64,000 nt of DNA from Cherax quadricarinatus (lineage: Eukaryota; Arthropoda; Malacostraca; Decapoda; Parastacidae). The notes below the pieces were generated by a model. The model was not told the origin of the DNA and did no database searches. It was given only the letters and a program-made list of their open reading frames with translations. This document shows, piece after piece, positions 36,774-45,800 of this stretch (position 1 is its first letter; each line of letters opens with the position of its first letter). A program made the position numbers and the translations under genes. The stretch covers positions 29,947,310-30,011,309 of the forward strand of contig NC_091340.1 of assembly GCF_038502225.1 (NCBI RefSeq), in the 5' to 3' direction.

Positions 36774-37105
36774 GATTCTTGGACATAATAAGAAATCAGA
36801 AGAACTATATACAAAAGATGAGGTAATCAGTCCCTCAGCCTTGGAGGTGGTGTTCAGAGCACCGTGGTTGTATTGATTCTGAAGCACAGGCAAGGAGACT
36901 GGCGCTTATATAGGCGTCAGTGAAAGGAACGTGTAGCAGACGAGGGCATAGTCACTGGTAGGCTGGATTCCCCAGTGGAAGTAGGTCCTTCCCAAATTGA
37001 TGAGTTAGTTGCAGTAGCCGTGAAGAAGGTGATGTAGATGTCCTCTGAACCAAGATTCCATGATGTTGCAGTGACTGGCAAGTTGTGCAAGACAGGTATA
37101 CAATA

Positions 37106-37490
37106 CCTCCAAAGCTGAGGGACTGATTACCTCATATTTTGTATATAGTTCTTCTGATTTCTTATTATGTCCAAGAATCTGTATTGATAAAGCCACTGGA
37201 TGGCGAAACGTCTACAATAAAGATAACCAGATGTTGCACAAGTGTCTTAACTTTCGGTTTTGTATACCATTCTTGTACAATTTATCAGACACTGTAACAT
37301 CATGGTATCTTGGTTCAGAGGACAACCTTCTTCACTTCTACTAATCCGTCCCTTGGGTATGACCTACTTCCACTGGGAATCCCGCCTACCAGTGACAATG
37401 CCTTTGTCTGCTACCCGTCTCCTTTTCACCTGTCGCCAGTATATAAGCGCCAGCCTTCTTGCCTGTGCTCCATGAACGCTGAGGCAGAGC
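37106..37490 (+). mobile_element. Hammerhead-bearing unit, plus copy
   Basis: Plus-strand unit facing the minus dimer: box GCTGAGGGACTGATTACCTC (37115-37134), fold at 37180-37216 (stem I TGTA/TACA, core TTGATAA, GAAA 37205-37208, predicted cut after 37212), then about 225 bp to TATATAAGC (37440-37448). The unit is cut soon after, where the Jockey-type LINE frame begins. Confidence 0.65.
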
Positions 37491-38575
37491 ACCCAGATGT
37501 AATGCCTTTCAACAATATATGTGTGCAAGGTACTCAGCGAATCAGACACTGGAGTTACAATACACGCCAGTCTAGTGCTGATCCATATAATGATACTGCC
37601 ATTATGGTGAATGGTACTATTCAGCATTACTTTCTAAATATCCCCTTCAACTATCCTCACAGTCTGGCTGTTAAAATCTTCACTCTTCATGGGCGTCCCA
37701 TTATCTACACTACTTATGCTAGACCCAACTCCTACATAAATATTCCTGATCTAACTCTTCTTTTTATCCACTCCAACATTCCTGTCTATCTTCTTGCAGA
37801 CCTAAATGCTAAACATACAGCCTTCCACGACTCATACACCAACACACATGGAAACCAACTGCAACAAATGATCACACAAAAACGTTTTATGCACCTCGGC
37901 TCTCACTTCAACACCTTCTTTGGTCCTATGGGCCAGGGAAAACCAGATATAATTATCACAAATAGAGCCAGCCTCTACCTTCACCACCACATTACATCAG
38001 GCCCCTTCTCTGGCTCAGGTCACATACCCATCATTCTTCACATCTCTTCAAACCCTATTCTCATTCCCTCAGGATAAATTCCTTCTTTCTCTAGGGCAAA
38101 CTGGGACTCTTTTAAGCAACACCTAGACAATACTAATCTCTCCCTTAACTTTGACAACAGATCTACATCAGACACTGACACACAGATAGCACATGTATAA
38201 GACTGTCACACAGGCTGCTGAAAATGCAGTTCCTAAAAAACACTACATTGTAAGATACTCCTTCCGCCCGTCTGAAAGGACTGAACGCCGTCTCCTCTAC
38301 TACCGTCACTGCGTTGCCACTAACCAACACAGATATGCACACGTCAGTCGAGATCTCACCTTCCTGAGAAACAACATCATCCGTAGCTTGGATGAAGATC
38401 ATGCCAGACACTGGCTATCCCTCATCCAGGCATACGGGACCCCAGGGAATTCTGGGCCTTTATTCGGAAGGTCATTGGAATTCCAAAAACAATGTACTTC
38501 CAACACATAAAACACAACAACACAAACATTACAGACCCAACATATGTGGCACATGCATTCAAAGACATATGGGAA
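37490..38575 (+). pseudogene. Jockey-type LINE: endonuclease and linker
   Basis: The frame ending at 38077 encodes the C-terminal half of an APE-type endonuclease: LAVKIFT, then TTYARPNSYIN, IPVYLLADLNAKH (about 37780-37820, catalytic Asp-Asn), THGNQLQQMI, GKPDIII and SGSGHIPI (about 38010). In relatives the last box is SDH; here D is G, which removes a key residue. A stop follows at 38075. A shifted frame (38193-38510) continues the linker region before the RT. The part of the same frame before 37490 is the hammerhead repeat and not LINE. Clearly dead. Confidence 0.7.
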
Positions 38576-38591
38576 AACATCTTTCACCCTT

Positions 38592-38727
38592 GAACATTAA
38601 AATGGTATAAAATACCGACAGGTTGTTAGGTAAGACACATATGCAACAGTTAGATAGGTTGTTAGGTAAGACACATATGCAACGTTTCGAAATAAAGATA
38701 CCTAACTGTTGCATATGTGTCTTACCT
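38592..38727. mobile_element. 136-bp insertion in the LINE with 16-bp target duplication
   Basis: The LINE sequence AACATCTTTCACCCTT occurs at 38576-38591 and again at 38728-38743, flanking 136 bp that is foreign to the LINE. The insert has a 23-bp segment twice in direct orientation (38625-38647 and 38660-38682) and once inverted (38708-38730). It contains AACGTTTCGAAATAAAGAT (38680-38698), a fragment of the hammerhead family tail. It appears to be a short member of that family or a Penelope-like insertion. Confidence 0.75.
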
Positions 38728-38743
38728 AACATCTTTCACCCTT

Positions 38744-39031
38744 ACCCTCCTGACCCAGCTGCACAACAACACACACAAGATATAGAACACTGGATCTCTA
38801 TACACAGACACATCACTTGTCCTGACCCTAATATACAGCTATCTTCTCTCACTTCCACCCACCTTCTCGACACACCTTTCTCTCAACCTATTGTAATATC
38901 CTTAATCTTGCATCTTCTTCCCAAAGCACCTGGCGCTTCTGGACTTTCCCACCACATTCTCTGCCACCTCCCAGACGCTGTCATTTCCGCTCTTACTGGC
39001 CTATACAATGCTTGCCTCGCCAGAAGTGAGA
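38744..39031 (+). pseudogene. Jockey-type LINE: N-terminal part of reverse transcriptase region
   Basis: Downstream of the insertion the LINE continues: DPAAQQHTQDIEHWIS, then FSQPIVISLILHLLPKAPGASGL-SHHILCHLPDAVISALTGLYNACL, which is the segment just before the catalytic RT boxes in Jockey-type elements (LP-x-KAPG-x-DGL...IYNACL). It ends abruptly inside a palindrome at 38996-39050, where a minus-strand LINE 3' end begins. The catalytic domain is absent. Confidence 0.65.
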
Positions 39032-39215
39032 CAAGCATTGTATAGGCCAGACAAGTACCTGCTGAGGCAGGTCCTTGTCTCTTCTTAAAGCTACCCAAGA
39101 TCCTAGCCTCAGTCACCCAACTCGGAAGATTGTTCCACGCATCGACAATTCTGTTTGAAAACCAATACTTACCCATGACCTTTCTAAATCTAAATTTATC
39201 TAATTTAAATCCGTT
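39032..39215 (-). pseudogene. LINE C-terminal fragment, inverted
   Basis: Minus strand reads KVMGKYWFSNRIVDAWNNLPSW, then AR-x-LGSFKKR (about 39180-39070), the 'FF.NRVV..WN.LP...SFK..LD' end typical for CR1/L2-type LINEs but a different family from copies A-D. Joined head to head to the Jockey fragment through a 19-bp inverted repeat. Confidence 0.6.
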
Positions 39216-39640
39216 ATCAGCTACCTTCAGGTTATCACTTCCCCCAGGTCATCACCCCAGGTCATTACCTCCCCAGGTCAACTCATCCTCTCAGGTCCTC
39301 ACGACCGATAAAACAGATATTTTCCAATTTTCGAACTATATTAAAAAAAAACCATGAAAGCCCTTTTTTCAGTTTTTACACCAGAATGGACGATATTTTA
39401 TCATCACGTGACTTAGCCTCAGCACCTCGCTGAAAAATTATTATTAATTTTAACTCACACTGCTGGAGTAGAGACATTCCAAATATGTAAATGTGAAAGT
39501 ATATTCCAGCTACCAGAAATTATTATTTGAAAGTCCGTTGATATTAGCTTTACATAACTAGGTTCACAGTTTTTCTTAATTGTTCCGTTAGCCATAATCC
39601 ATTAAGTTAAACTGGATTACTAATAATCCAGAAGAGATCA
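39216..39640. other. Unassigned AT-rich stretch
   Basis: No element or gene recognised apart from a short A run at 39345. Confidence 0.45.
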
Positions 39641-39644
39641 TCCC

Positions 39645-40178
39645 ACGAGTACTAGTGCAGTACCAGTATAGTACCAGTACGAGTACTTGTACAGTACCAG
39701 TATAGTACCAGTACGAGTACTAGTGCAGTACCATTATAGTACCAGTACGAGTACTAGTGCAGTACCATTATAGTACCAGTACGAGTACTTGTGCAGTACC
39801 AGTATAGTACCAGTACGAGTACTTGTGCAGTACCAGTATAGTACCAGTACGAGTACTTGTGCAGTACCAGTATAGTACCAGTACGAGTACTTGTGCAGTA
39901 CCATTATAGTACCAGTACGAGTACTTGTGCTGTACCAGTATAGTACCAGTACGAGTAATTGAGCAGTACCAGTATAGCACCAGTACGAGTACTAGTGCAG
40001 TACCAGTATAGTACCAGTACGAGTACTTGTGCAGTACCATTATAGTACCAGTACGAGTACTTGTGCTGTACCAGTATAGTACCAGTACGAGTAATTGAGC
40101 AGTACCAGTATAGTACCAGTACGAGTACTTGTGTAAGACCAGTACGAGTACTTGGGCAGTACAAGTATAGTACCAGTA
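39645..40178. repeat. 34-bp satellite, about 15 copies
   Basis: Unit TTGTGCAGTACCAGTATAGT plus ACCAGTACGAGTAC. It is rich in GTAC and CAGTACCAGTA palindromic pieces. Because 34 is not a multiple of three the open frames rotate; they are not genes. Confidence 0.95.
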
Positions 40179-40224
40179 CAATACCAAGACAGTGAATTTG
40201 GAAGTGAATTAGTACGTAGTATAT

Positions 40225-40240
40225 TAATAATAATAAGAGA

Positions 40241-40325
<85 letters not shown>

Positions 40326-40400
40326 TTTATTTCTACAAGTACATGTCACAACTTACACAGATCATAGCTGACATCAACTACATACCAAGTGGAGATGCAT
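40225..40400 (-). mobile_element. SINE tail with (ATT)n
   Basis: The plus strand shows (AAT)n at 40240-40324, then TTTATTTCTACAAGTACATG and ACAGATCATAGCTGACATCAA, matching the better copy at 62330-62860. On the minus strand this is a SINE body ending in TAGAAATAAA and an (ATT)n tail. Confidence 0.65.
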
Positions 40401-40454
40401 GTATCAGAGAATAGACAAAGGGATAAATTAGACACATGTGCAACACTTGGGTAT

Positions 40455-40506
40455 CTTTAATGAGGAAACGTTTCGCCACACAGTGGCTTCATCAGTCCAT
40501 ACAAAG
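40455..40506 (-). ncRNA. Hammerhead-ribozyme-like fold, mirror copy
   Basis: Minus-strand twin in the other arm: CTGATGA, stem II GCCAC/GTGGC, GAAA, then CGTT instead of CGTC (U17, still allowed by the UH rule), GGA/TCC and CTTT/AAAG retained. Confidence 0.6.
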
Positions 40507-40577
40507 GAGAATGGTGAAGAACAGGAGGAGTTTGAGGTATTCAGTCCCACAAACTCTTCCTATTCTTCACCATTCTC

Positions 40578-40629
40578 CTTTGTATGGACTGATGAAGCCA
40601 CTGCGTGGCGAAACGTCTCCTCAATAAAG
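40578..40629 (+). ncRNA. Hammerhead-ribozyme-like fold, best-preserved copy
   Basis: In order: CTTT (40578-40581), internal loop, GGA (40586-40588), CTGATGA (40589-40595), one extra A, stem II GCCAC/GTGGC with loop TGC (40597-40609), GAAA (40610-40613), CGT, C17 (40617, predicted cut after it), TCC (40618-40620), internal loop, AAAG (40626-40629). Stem I is GGA/TCC plus CTTT/AAAG. ACGT around the site is self-complementary, so stem III can form between two molecules, as in dimer-acting type I hammerheads with very short stem III. All core bases fit the consensus except the extra A after A9. Confidence 0.65.
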
Positions 40630-40675
40630 ATACCCAAGTGTTGCACATGTGTCTAATTTATCAGGTAAAGTTATA

Positions 40676-41090
40676 AATAAAGAATAAACAATAAAGGATC
40701 AAAACTGAAAATATATTTAATTTCATCATCTAAATTTTACATCTGGTCATAAATTTAAAAAGTGATATGTCAATTAGTTACTAAAATATCTAATAAATAA
40801 GACACTTATGCAAATTTGGGTTGCACATCTATCTCATTCATCAATTTCTCGGATTTTTAAACGATTGATACAAAGTAGAATGTCTATTAACCAACATATA
40901 TCTCATACGTAAATATAAGATTACGATAAACATACGAGAAAATAATGTATCTTCAACTTTATGATAGTTTAAACTGGGTCGTGAACACACAGGAGAAGAA
41001 TCAAACAGTTTAAACTATGCTCGAGGAAAATTGGTGTTCCCGGACTGGGAAGGAACAAGGCTTGTAAACCAAGCTGCTCAGTTTTTCACG
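40676..41090. other. Unassigned AT-rich stretch
   Basis: No gene or repeat recognised. Confidence 0.4.
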
Positions 41091-41215
41091 TATCTGTGGC
41101 TGAGTGGTCTAGAGCGCCACATGGGGAACCTGGCTAGCCTCCCTGATGTGGCTTCGAATCCTGCTGGCTGCTGACTTTCTTTGTATAGGCCCTCTCGTTT
41201 CTGCATTGTGCATTG

Positions 41216-41219
<4 letters not shown>
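41091..41219 (+). mobile_element. tRNA-derived SINE (tRNA-Leu/Ser-like head)
   Basis: A-box-like TGGCTGAGTGG (41097-41107) and B-box-like GGCTTCGAATCCT (41150-41162) at tRNA-like spacing with a long variable region. No tRNA gene is claimed: the acceptor ends do not pair. The body runs into a (TA)n tract. Confidence 0.6.

Positions 41220-41300
<81 letters not shown>
41220..41300. repeat. (TA)n microsatellite
   Basis: About 40 TA units between the tRNA-SINE and an inverted RTE-type 3' end; it can be the tail of either. Confidence 0.95.
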
Positions 41301-41301
<1 letters not shown>

Positions 41302-41490
41302 CTTTCTTCAACACACCGGCCGTATCCCACCGAGGCGGGGTGGCCCAAAAGGAAAAACGAAAGTTTCTCCTTTTACATTTAGTAATATATACAGGAGAAG
41401 GGGTTACTAGCCCCTTGCTCCCGGCATTTTAGTCGCCTCTTACAACACGCATAGCTTACGGAGGAAGAATTCTGATCCACTTCCCCATGG
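41301..41490 (-). mobile_element. Inverted RTE-like 3' end
   Basis: Minus strand reads GGCCACCCCGCCTCGGTGGG, then ACGGCCGGTGTGTTGAAG and (TA)n. This matches the 3' end of the plus-strand RTE-type LINE at 44571-44611. It may be the tail of a SINE or second LINE that shares the 3' end. Confidence 0.7.
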
Positions 41491-41596
41491 AGGAAACAGA
41501 TGATTGCTGATGTTATGAATGGAAAGAAGTTGGATGTCCTGGCCCTAAGCGAAACAAAGCTGAAGGGGTTAGGGGAGTTTCGGTGGGGGGAAATAA

Positions 41597-42430
41597 ATGG
41601 GAATAAATCTTGAGTATCTGAGAGAGTTAGAGCAAAGGAAGGGGGGGGGAGCAGTAATGTTGAATGATCAGTTATGGAAGGAGAAAAGAGAATATGAATG
41701 TGTAAATGCAAGAATTATGTGGATTAAAGTAAAGGTTGGATGCGAGAAGTGGGTCATAATAAGCGTGTATGCACCTGGAGAAGAGAGGAATGCAGAGGAG
41801 AGAGAGAGATTTTGGGAGATGTTAAGTGAATGTATAGGAGCCTTTGAACCAAGTGAGAGAGTAATTGTGGTAGGGGACCTGAATGCTAAAGTAGGAGAAA
41901 CTTTTAGAGAGGGTGTGGTAGGTAAGTTTGGGGTGCCAGGTGTAAATGATAATGGGAGCCCTTTGATTGAACTTTGTATAGAAAGGGGTTTAGTTATAGG
42001 TAATACATATTTTAAGAAAAAGAGCATAAATAAGTATACAAGATATGATGTAGGGCGAAATGACAGTAGTTTGTTGGATTATGTATTGGTAGATAAAAGA
42101 CTGTTGACTAGACTTCAGGATGTACATGTTTATAGAGGGGCCACAGATATATCAGATCACTTTCTAGTTGTAGCTACACTGAGAGTAAAAGGTAGATGGG
42201 ATACAAGGAGAATAGAAGCGTCAGGGAAGAGAGAGGTGAAGGTTTATAAACTAAAAGAGGAGGCAGTTAGGGTAAGATATAAACAGTTATTGGAGGATAG
42301 ATGGGCTAATGAGAGCATAGGCAATTTGGTCGAAGATGTATGGGGTAGGTATAAAAATGTAGTGTTAGAGTGTTCAGCAGAAGTTTGTGGTTACAGGAAA
42401 GTGGGTGCGGGAGGGAAGAGAAGTGATTAA
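41597..42430 (+). pseudogene. RTE-type LINE: endonuclease
   Basis: 277-residue frame. APE-type endonuclease motifs: WVIISVYAPG (52-61), VVGDLNAKVG (91-100, catalytic Asp-Asn), NTYF (136-139), SLLDYVLVDKRL (158-169) and ATDISDHFLV (182-191, catalytic Asp-His). The first 24 residues come from a shifted frame before a G-run; the true N-terminus (with SETK carrying the catalytic Glu) is in another frame upstream. A TAA follows D277 where relatives continue. Confidence 0.85.
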
Positions 42431-43210
42431 TGGAATGATAATGTAAAGAGAGTAGTAAGGGAGAAAAAGTTAGCATATGAGAAGTTTTTACAAAGTAGAA
42501 GTGATGCAAGGAGGGAAGAGTATATGGAGAAAAAGAGAGAGGTTAAGAGAGTGGTGAAGAAATGTAAAAAGAGAGCAAATGAGAGAGTGGGTGAGATGTT
42601 ATTAACAAATTTTGTTGAAAATAAGAAAAAGTTTTGGAGTGAGATTAACAAGTTAAGGAAGCCTAGAGAACAAATGGATTTGTCAGTTAAAAATAGGAGA
42701 GTTATTAAATGGAGAGTTAGAGGTATTGGGAAGATGGAGGGAATATTTTGAGGAATTGTTAAATGTTGATGAAGATAGGGAAGCTGTGATTTCGTGTATA
42801 GGGCAAGGAGGAATAACATCTTGTAGGAGTGAGGAAGAGCCAGTTGTGAGTGTGGGGGAAGTTCGTGAGGCAGTAGGTAAAATGAAAGGGGGTAAGGCAG
42901 CCTGGATTGATGGGATAAAGATAGAAATGTTAAAATCAGGTGGGGATATATTTGGAGTGGTTGGTGCAATTATTTAATAAATGTATGGAAGAGGGTAAGG
43001 TACCTAGGAATTGGCAGAGAGCATGCATAGTTCCTTTGTATAAAGGCAAAGGGGACAAAAGAGAGTGCAAAAATTATAGGGGGATAAGTCTGTTGAGTAT
43101 ACCTGGTAAAGTGTATGGTAGAGTTTTTATTGAAAGAATTAAGAGTAAGACGGAGAATAGGATAGCAGATGAACAAGGAGGCTTTAGGAAAGGTAGGGGG
43201 GTGTGTGGAC
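42431..43210 (+). pseudogene. RTE-type LINE: linker and first reverse transcriptase boxes
   Basis: A basic coiled-coil-like linker (KREVKRVVKKCKKRANERV near 42530) continues in frame after the stop. The next parts are in three frames: EYFEELLNVDE, the GGKAAWIDGIKIEML box (P-x-DG is changed to WIDG), then CIVPLYKGKGDKRECKNYRGISLL (about 43025-43090) and EQGGFRKGRG (about 43170-43200). Confidence 0.8.
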
Positions 43211-44263
43211 CAGGTGTTTACAGTGAAACGTATAAGTGAACAGTATTTAGATAAGGCTAAAGAGGTTTTTGTGGCGTTTATGGATTTGGAAAAGGCGTAT
43301 GACAGGGTGGATAGGGGGGCAATGTGGCAGATGTTGCAGGTGTATGGTGTAGGAGGTAGGTTACTGAAAGCAGTGAAGAGTTTTTACGAGGATAGTGAGG
43401 CTCAAGTTAGAGTATGTAGGAAAGAGGGAAATTATTTCCCAGTAAAAGTAGGCCTTAGACAAGGATGTGTGATGTCACCGTGGTTGTTTAATATATTTAT
43501 AGATGGGGTTGTAAGAGAAGTAAATGCGAGGGTCTTGGCAAGAGGCGTGGAGTTAAAAGATAAAGAATCACACATAAAGTGGGAGTTGTCACAGTTGCTC
43601 TTTGCTGATGACACTGTGCTCTTGGGAGATTCTGAAGAGAAGTTGCAGAGATTGGTGGATGAATTTGGTAGGGTGTGCAAAAGAAGAAAATTGAAAGTGG
43701 ATACAGGAAAGAGTAAGGTTATGAGGATAACAAAAAGATTAGGTGATGAAAGATTGGATATCAGATTGGAGGGAGAGAGTATGGAGGAGGTGAATGTATT
43801 CAGATATTTGGGAGTGGACGTGTCAGCGGATGGGTCTATGAAAGATGAGGTGAATCATAGAATTGATGAGGGGAAAAGGGTGAGTGGTGCACTTAGGAGT
43901 CTGTGGAGACAAAGAACTTTGTCCTTGGAGGCAAAGAGGGGAATGTATGAGAGTATAGTTTTACCAACGCTCTTATATGAGTGTGAAGCATGGGTGATGA
44001 ATGTTGCAGCGAGGAGAAGGCTGGAGGCAGTGGAGATGTCATGTCTGAGGGCAATGTGTGGTGTGAATATATTGCAGAGAATTCGTAGTTTGGAAGTTAG
44101 GAGGAGGTGCGGGATTACCAAAACTGTTGTCCAGAGGGCTGAGGAAGGGTTGTTGAGGTGGTTCGGACATGTAGAGAGAATGGAGCGAAACAGAATGACT
44201 TCAAGAGTGTATCAGTCTGTAGTGGAAGGAAGGCGGGGTAGGGGTCGGCCTAGGAAAGGTTAG
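43169..44263 (+). pseudogene. RTE-type LINE: reverse transcriptase core and C-terminus
   Basis: 364-residue frame with FVAFMDLEKAYDRVDR (34-49, first Asp), VGLRQGCVMSPWLFNIFIDGV (94-114) and LLFADDTVLLGD (143-154, Asp pair). After it come VDTGKSKVM, VFRYLGV, an ESIVLPTLLYECEAW box, and a C-terminal HVERMERNR-GRGRPRK segment. All catalytic residues are present. The first residues (MNKEALGK) are out of frame with the family: a frameshift near 43200 separates them. Confidence 0.9.
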
Positions 44264-44606
44264 AGGGATGGGGTAAAGGAGGTTTTGTGTGCGAGGGGCT
44301 TGGACTTCCAGCAGGCATGCGTGAGCGTGTTTGATAGGAGTGAATGGAGACAAATGGTTTTTCATACTTGACGTGCTGTTAGAGTGTGAGCAAAGTAACA
44401 TTTATGAAGGGGTTCAGGGAAACCGGCAGGCCGGACTTGAGGCCTGGAGATGGGAAGTACAGTGCCTGCACTCTGAAGGAGGGGTGTTAATGTTGCAGTT
44501 TAAAAACTGTAGTGTAAAGCACCCTTCTGGCAAGACAGTGATGGAGTGAATGATGGTGAAAGTTTTTTTTTTTATGGCCACCCTGCCTTGGTGGGAATCG
44601 GCCAGT

Positions 44607-44611
<5 letters not shown>

Positions 44612-44702
<91 letters not shown>
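44612..44702. repeat. (TA)n tail of the RTE-type LINE
   Basis: About 45 TA units directly after GGCCAGTGTGA. Confidence 0.95.
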
Positions 44703-44703
<1 letters not shown>

Positions 44704-45165
44704 AAGCAATGTCTTTCTCGAATGGAGAGGTAGAGAGAGAGAGTTAAAACCTGTGTAAAAAAAAGGATGGTGAGAAGGGGGAGGGAGGAGATGGGGTGGT
44801 GGCATCGCCTGCCCTTTCTCCCTCAGCAGTCGTAATGGTAGCAATAAAGTCTCCCCTTACAGGTACTCAACAGAAAATGGGGAGCAGTTTGTCCGGTATC
44901 CCCTCACACGTCAACAGAATAAGGGACTCGCCTCTGTATGTTTTGAGAGATTTTTCTTCAGCTCAGATGCTGTTTTTAACCAATAAAACTTTGCACAATT
45001 GTGTGAGCTTGTTATTTTGAGGAATAACTTGTTGCTTGTGTCATACTTTCATGAATGTTTATTTTCTGGTTATTCTTGATTCAGTTTAATTCTGAAAACA
45101 CGTGAAATTATCTTCACGTGGACTCTAAGGGCCATGCACAGCCAGTATCTGTTTGTTGAAAAAAA
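44703..45165. other. Unassigned stretch
   Basis: No gene or known repeat. A small hairpin CACGTGAAATTATCTTCACG lies at about 45100-45119. Confidence 0.45.
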
Positions 45166-45170
45166 GCAAT

Positions 45171-45320
45171 ATACCACAGGTGGGGTTAGAACCCGCGATC
45201 AGAACTGGCCCAGTGGCTAAGGCGTCAGTCTGGAGTTTTGTGACTATTTGATCGTGGGTTCTAACCCCACCAGTGGTATGGTTTCTTTCCAATCGTGTCA
45301 TTACGATTTCGTGAGTTAGA
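45171..45320 (+). mobile_element. tRNA-derived SINE within a palindrome
   Basis: A-box-like TGGCCCAGTGG (45206-45216) and B-box-like GGGTTCTAACCCC (45256-45268), followed by a TGTCATTACGATTTCGTGA box shared with 63630-63655. The B-box arm (45249-45279) has an inverted partner at 45171-45201 (31 bp, few mismatches), so the A box sits in the loop of a hairpin. Confidence 0.65.
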
Positions 45321-45369
45321 ACTGTTTGTTACATATGTAATGGCTATAATTATTATTTTAATTTTTAAA

Positions 45370-45510
45370 TGGGTGGACTGGTAAGCCACTTGGAGGCTTC
45401 GGTCAGACGACCAAGAGCTCCCCAGCTCTAGGTGAACATCAGAGCAGCGTCAGGAAGCACTTATCTTGTTCCCTGACAAACTTTACCAAACCTAACCAGT
45501 TTGTTGTCCA
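45370..45510 (+). repeat. Dispersed repeat (GGTGGACTGGTAAGCCA family)
   Basis: Same family as 15386-15535; ends in AACTTTACCAAACCTAACC. Confidence 0.65.
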
Positions 45511-45800
45511 ATAATTTCAACAACACATTCATCACATATGTAAAATATTTCTATATTTTGTCTAAAATCATTAAATATTACTGATACTAATTTTCTTTTA
45601 AAATTCCGAATCAAAGAAAAATCATTCTTAAATTTCAATATCAAGCAATAAGTGTACAGTTTATGTTCATCATTTTACACTGTACATTATGTACATTGTA
45701 ATGATGAGCTGGATGATGATGGAAGGTGAGAGTTATAATGTCACTGGACGTGAAATCATCAGGTAGTGTTCTCGTTGGAAATAAATGGCATAAAATACCC
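45511..45800. other. Unassigned AT-rich stretch
   Basis: No gene or repeat recognised. Confidence 0.4.

Larger units (their letters stand above)
36290..37105 (-). mobile_element. Dimeric hammerhead-bearing element (retrozyme/PLE-LTR-like)
   Basis: Read on the minus strand: about 360 bp of unit one with TATATAAGC (36904-36912) and the box CTGAGGGACTGATTACC (36824-36840), a hammerhead-like fold (36737-36773), a full second unit with TATATAAGC (36489-36497) and the same box (36412-36430), and a second fold (36336-36372). The two predicted cleavage sites are 401 nt apart. Such head-to-tail terminal repeats with hammerheads are known from Penelope-like elements and retrozymes. No reverse transcriptase frame lies inside, so it would be non-autonomous. 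Alternative: solo terminal repeats of a larger Penelope-like element. Confidence 0.65.
40422..40662. repeat. 113-bp inverted repeat of hammerhead elements
   Basis: Arms 40422-40534 and 40550-40662 are reverse complements with few mismatches around a 15-bp spacer. Each arm carries one hammerhead-like fold and the trailer to TGCACATGTGTCTAATTTATC. The arms meet upstream of the ribozymes (head to head). Confidence 0.95.
41491..44611 (+). mobile_element. RTE-type LINE, almost full coding length, broken
   Basis: From the endonuclease start (VLALSETKLKG at about 41530) to a 3' end with GGCCACCCTGCCTTGGTGGG and a (TA)n tail. The open frame is interrupted at least at the G-run near 41640 (frameshift), the stop at 42428-42430, frameshifts near 42730, 42950 and 43200, and the stop at 44261-44263; the frame after that stop would end near 44371. 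The order endonuclease-RT-short C-terminal domain with FADDTVLL and RRGRGRP fits RTE/BovB-like elements. No complete open copy. Confidence 0.85.

Noticed and set aside
37310..37489. N-terminal part of the 255-residue Jockey-type frame as protein
   Set aside because: This part is the hammerhead-bearing repeat (same DNA as 36500-36700 on the other strand) read in frame by chance; homology to the LINE starts only near 37490.
41091..41165. tRNA-Leu/Ser gene
   Set aside because: A and B boxes fit, but acceptor and anticodon stems do not pair well and the sequence runs into a SINE-like body and (TA)n.
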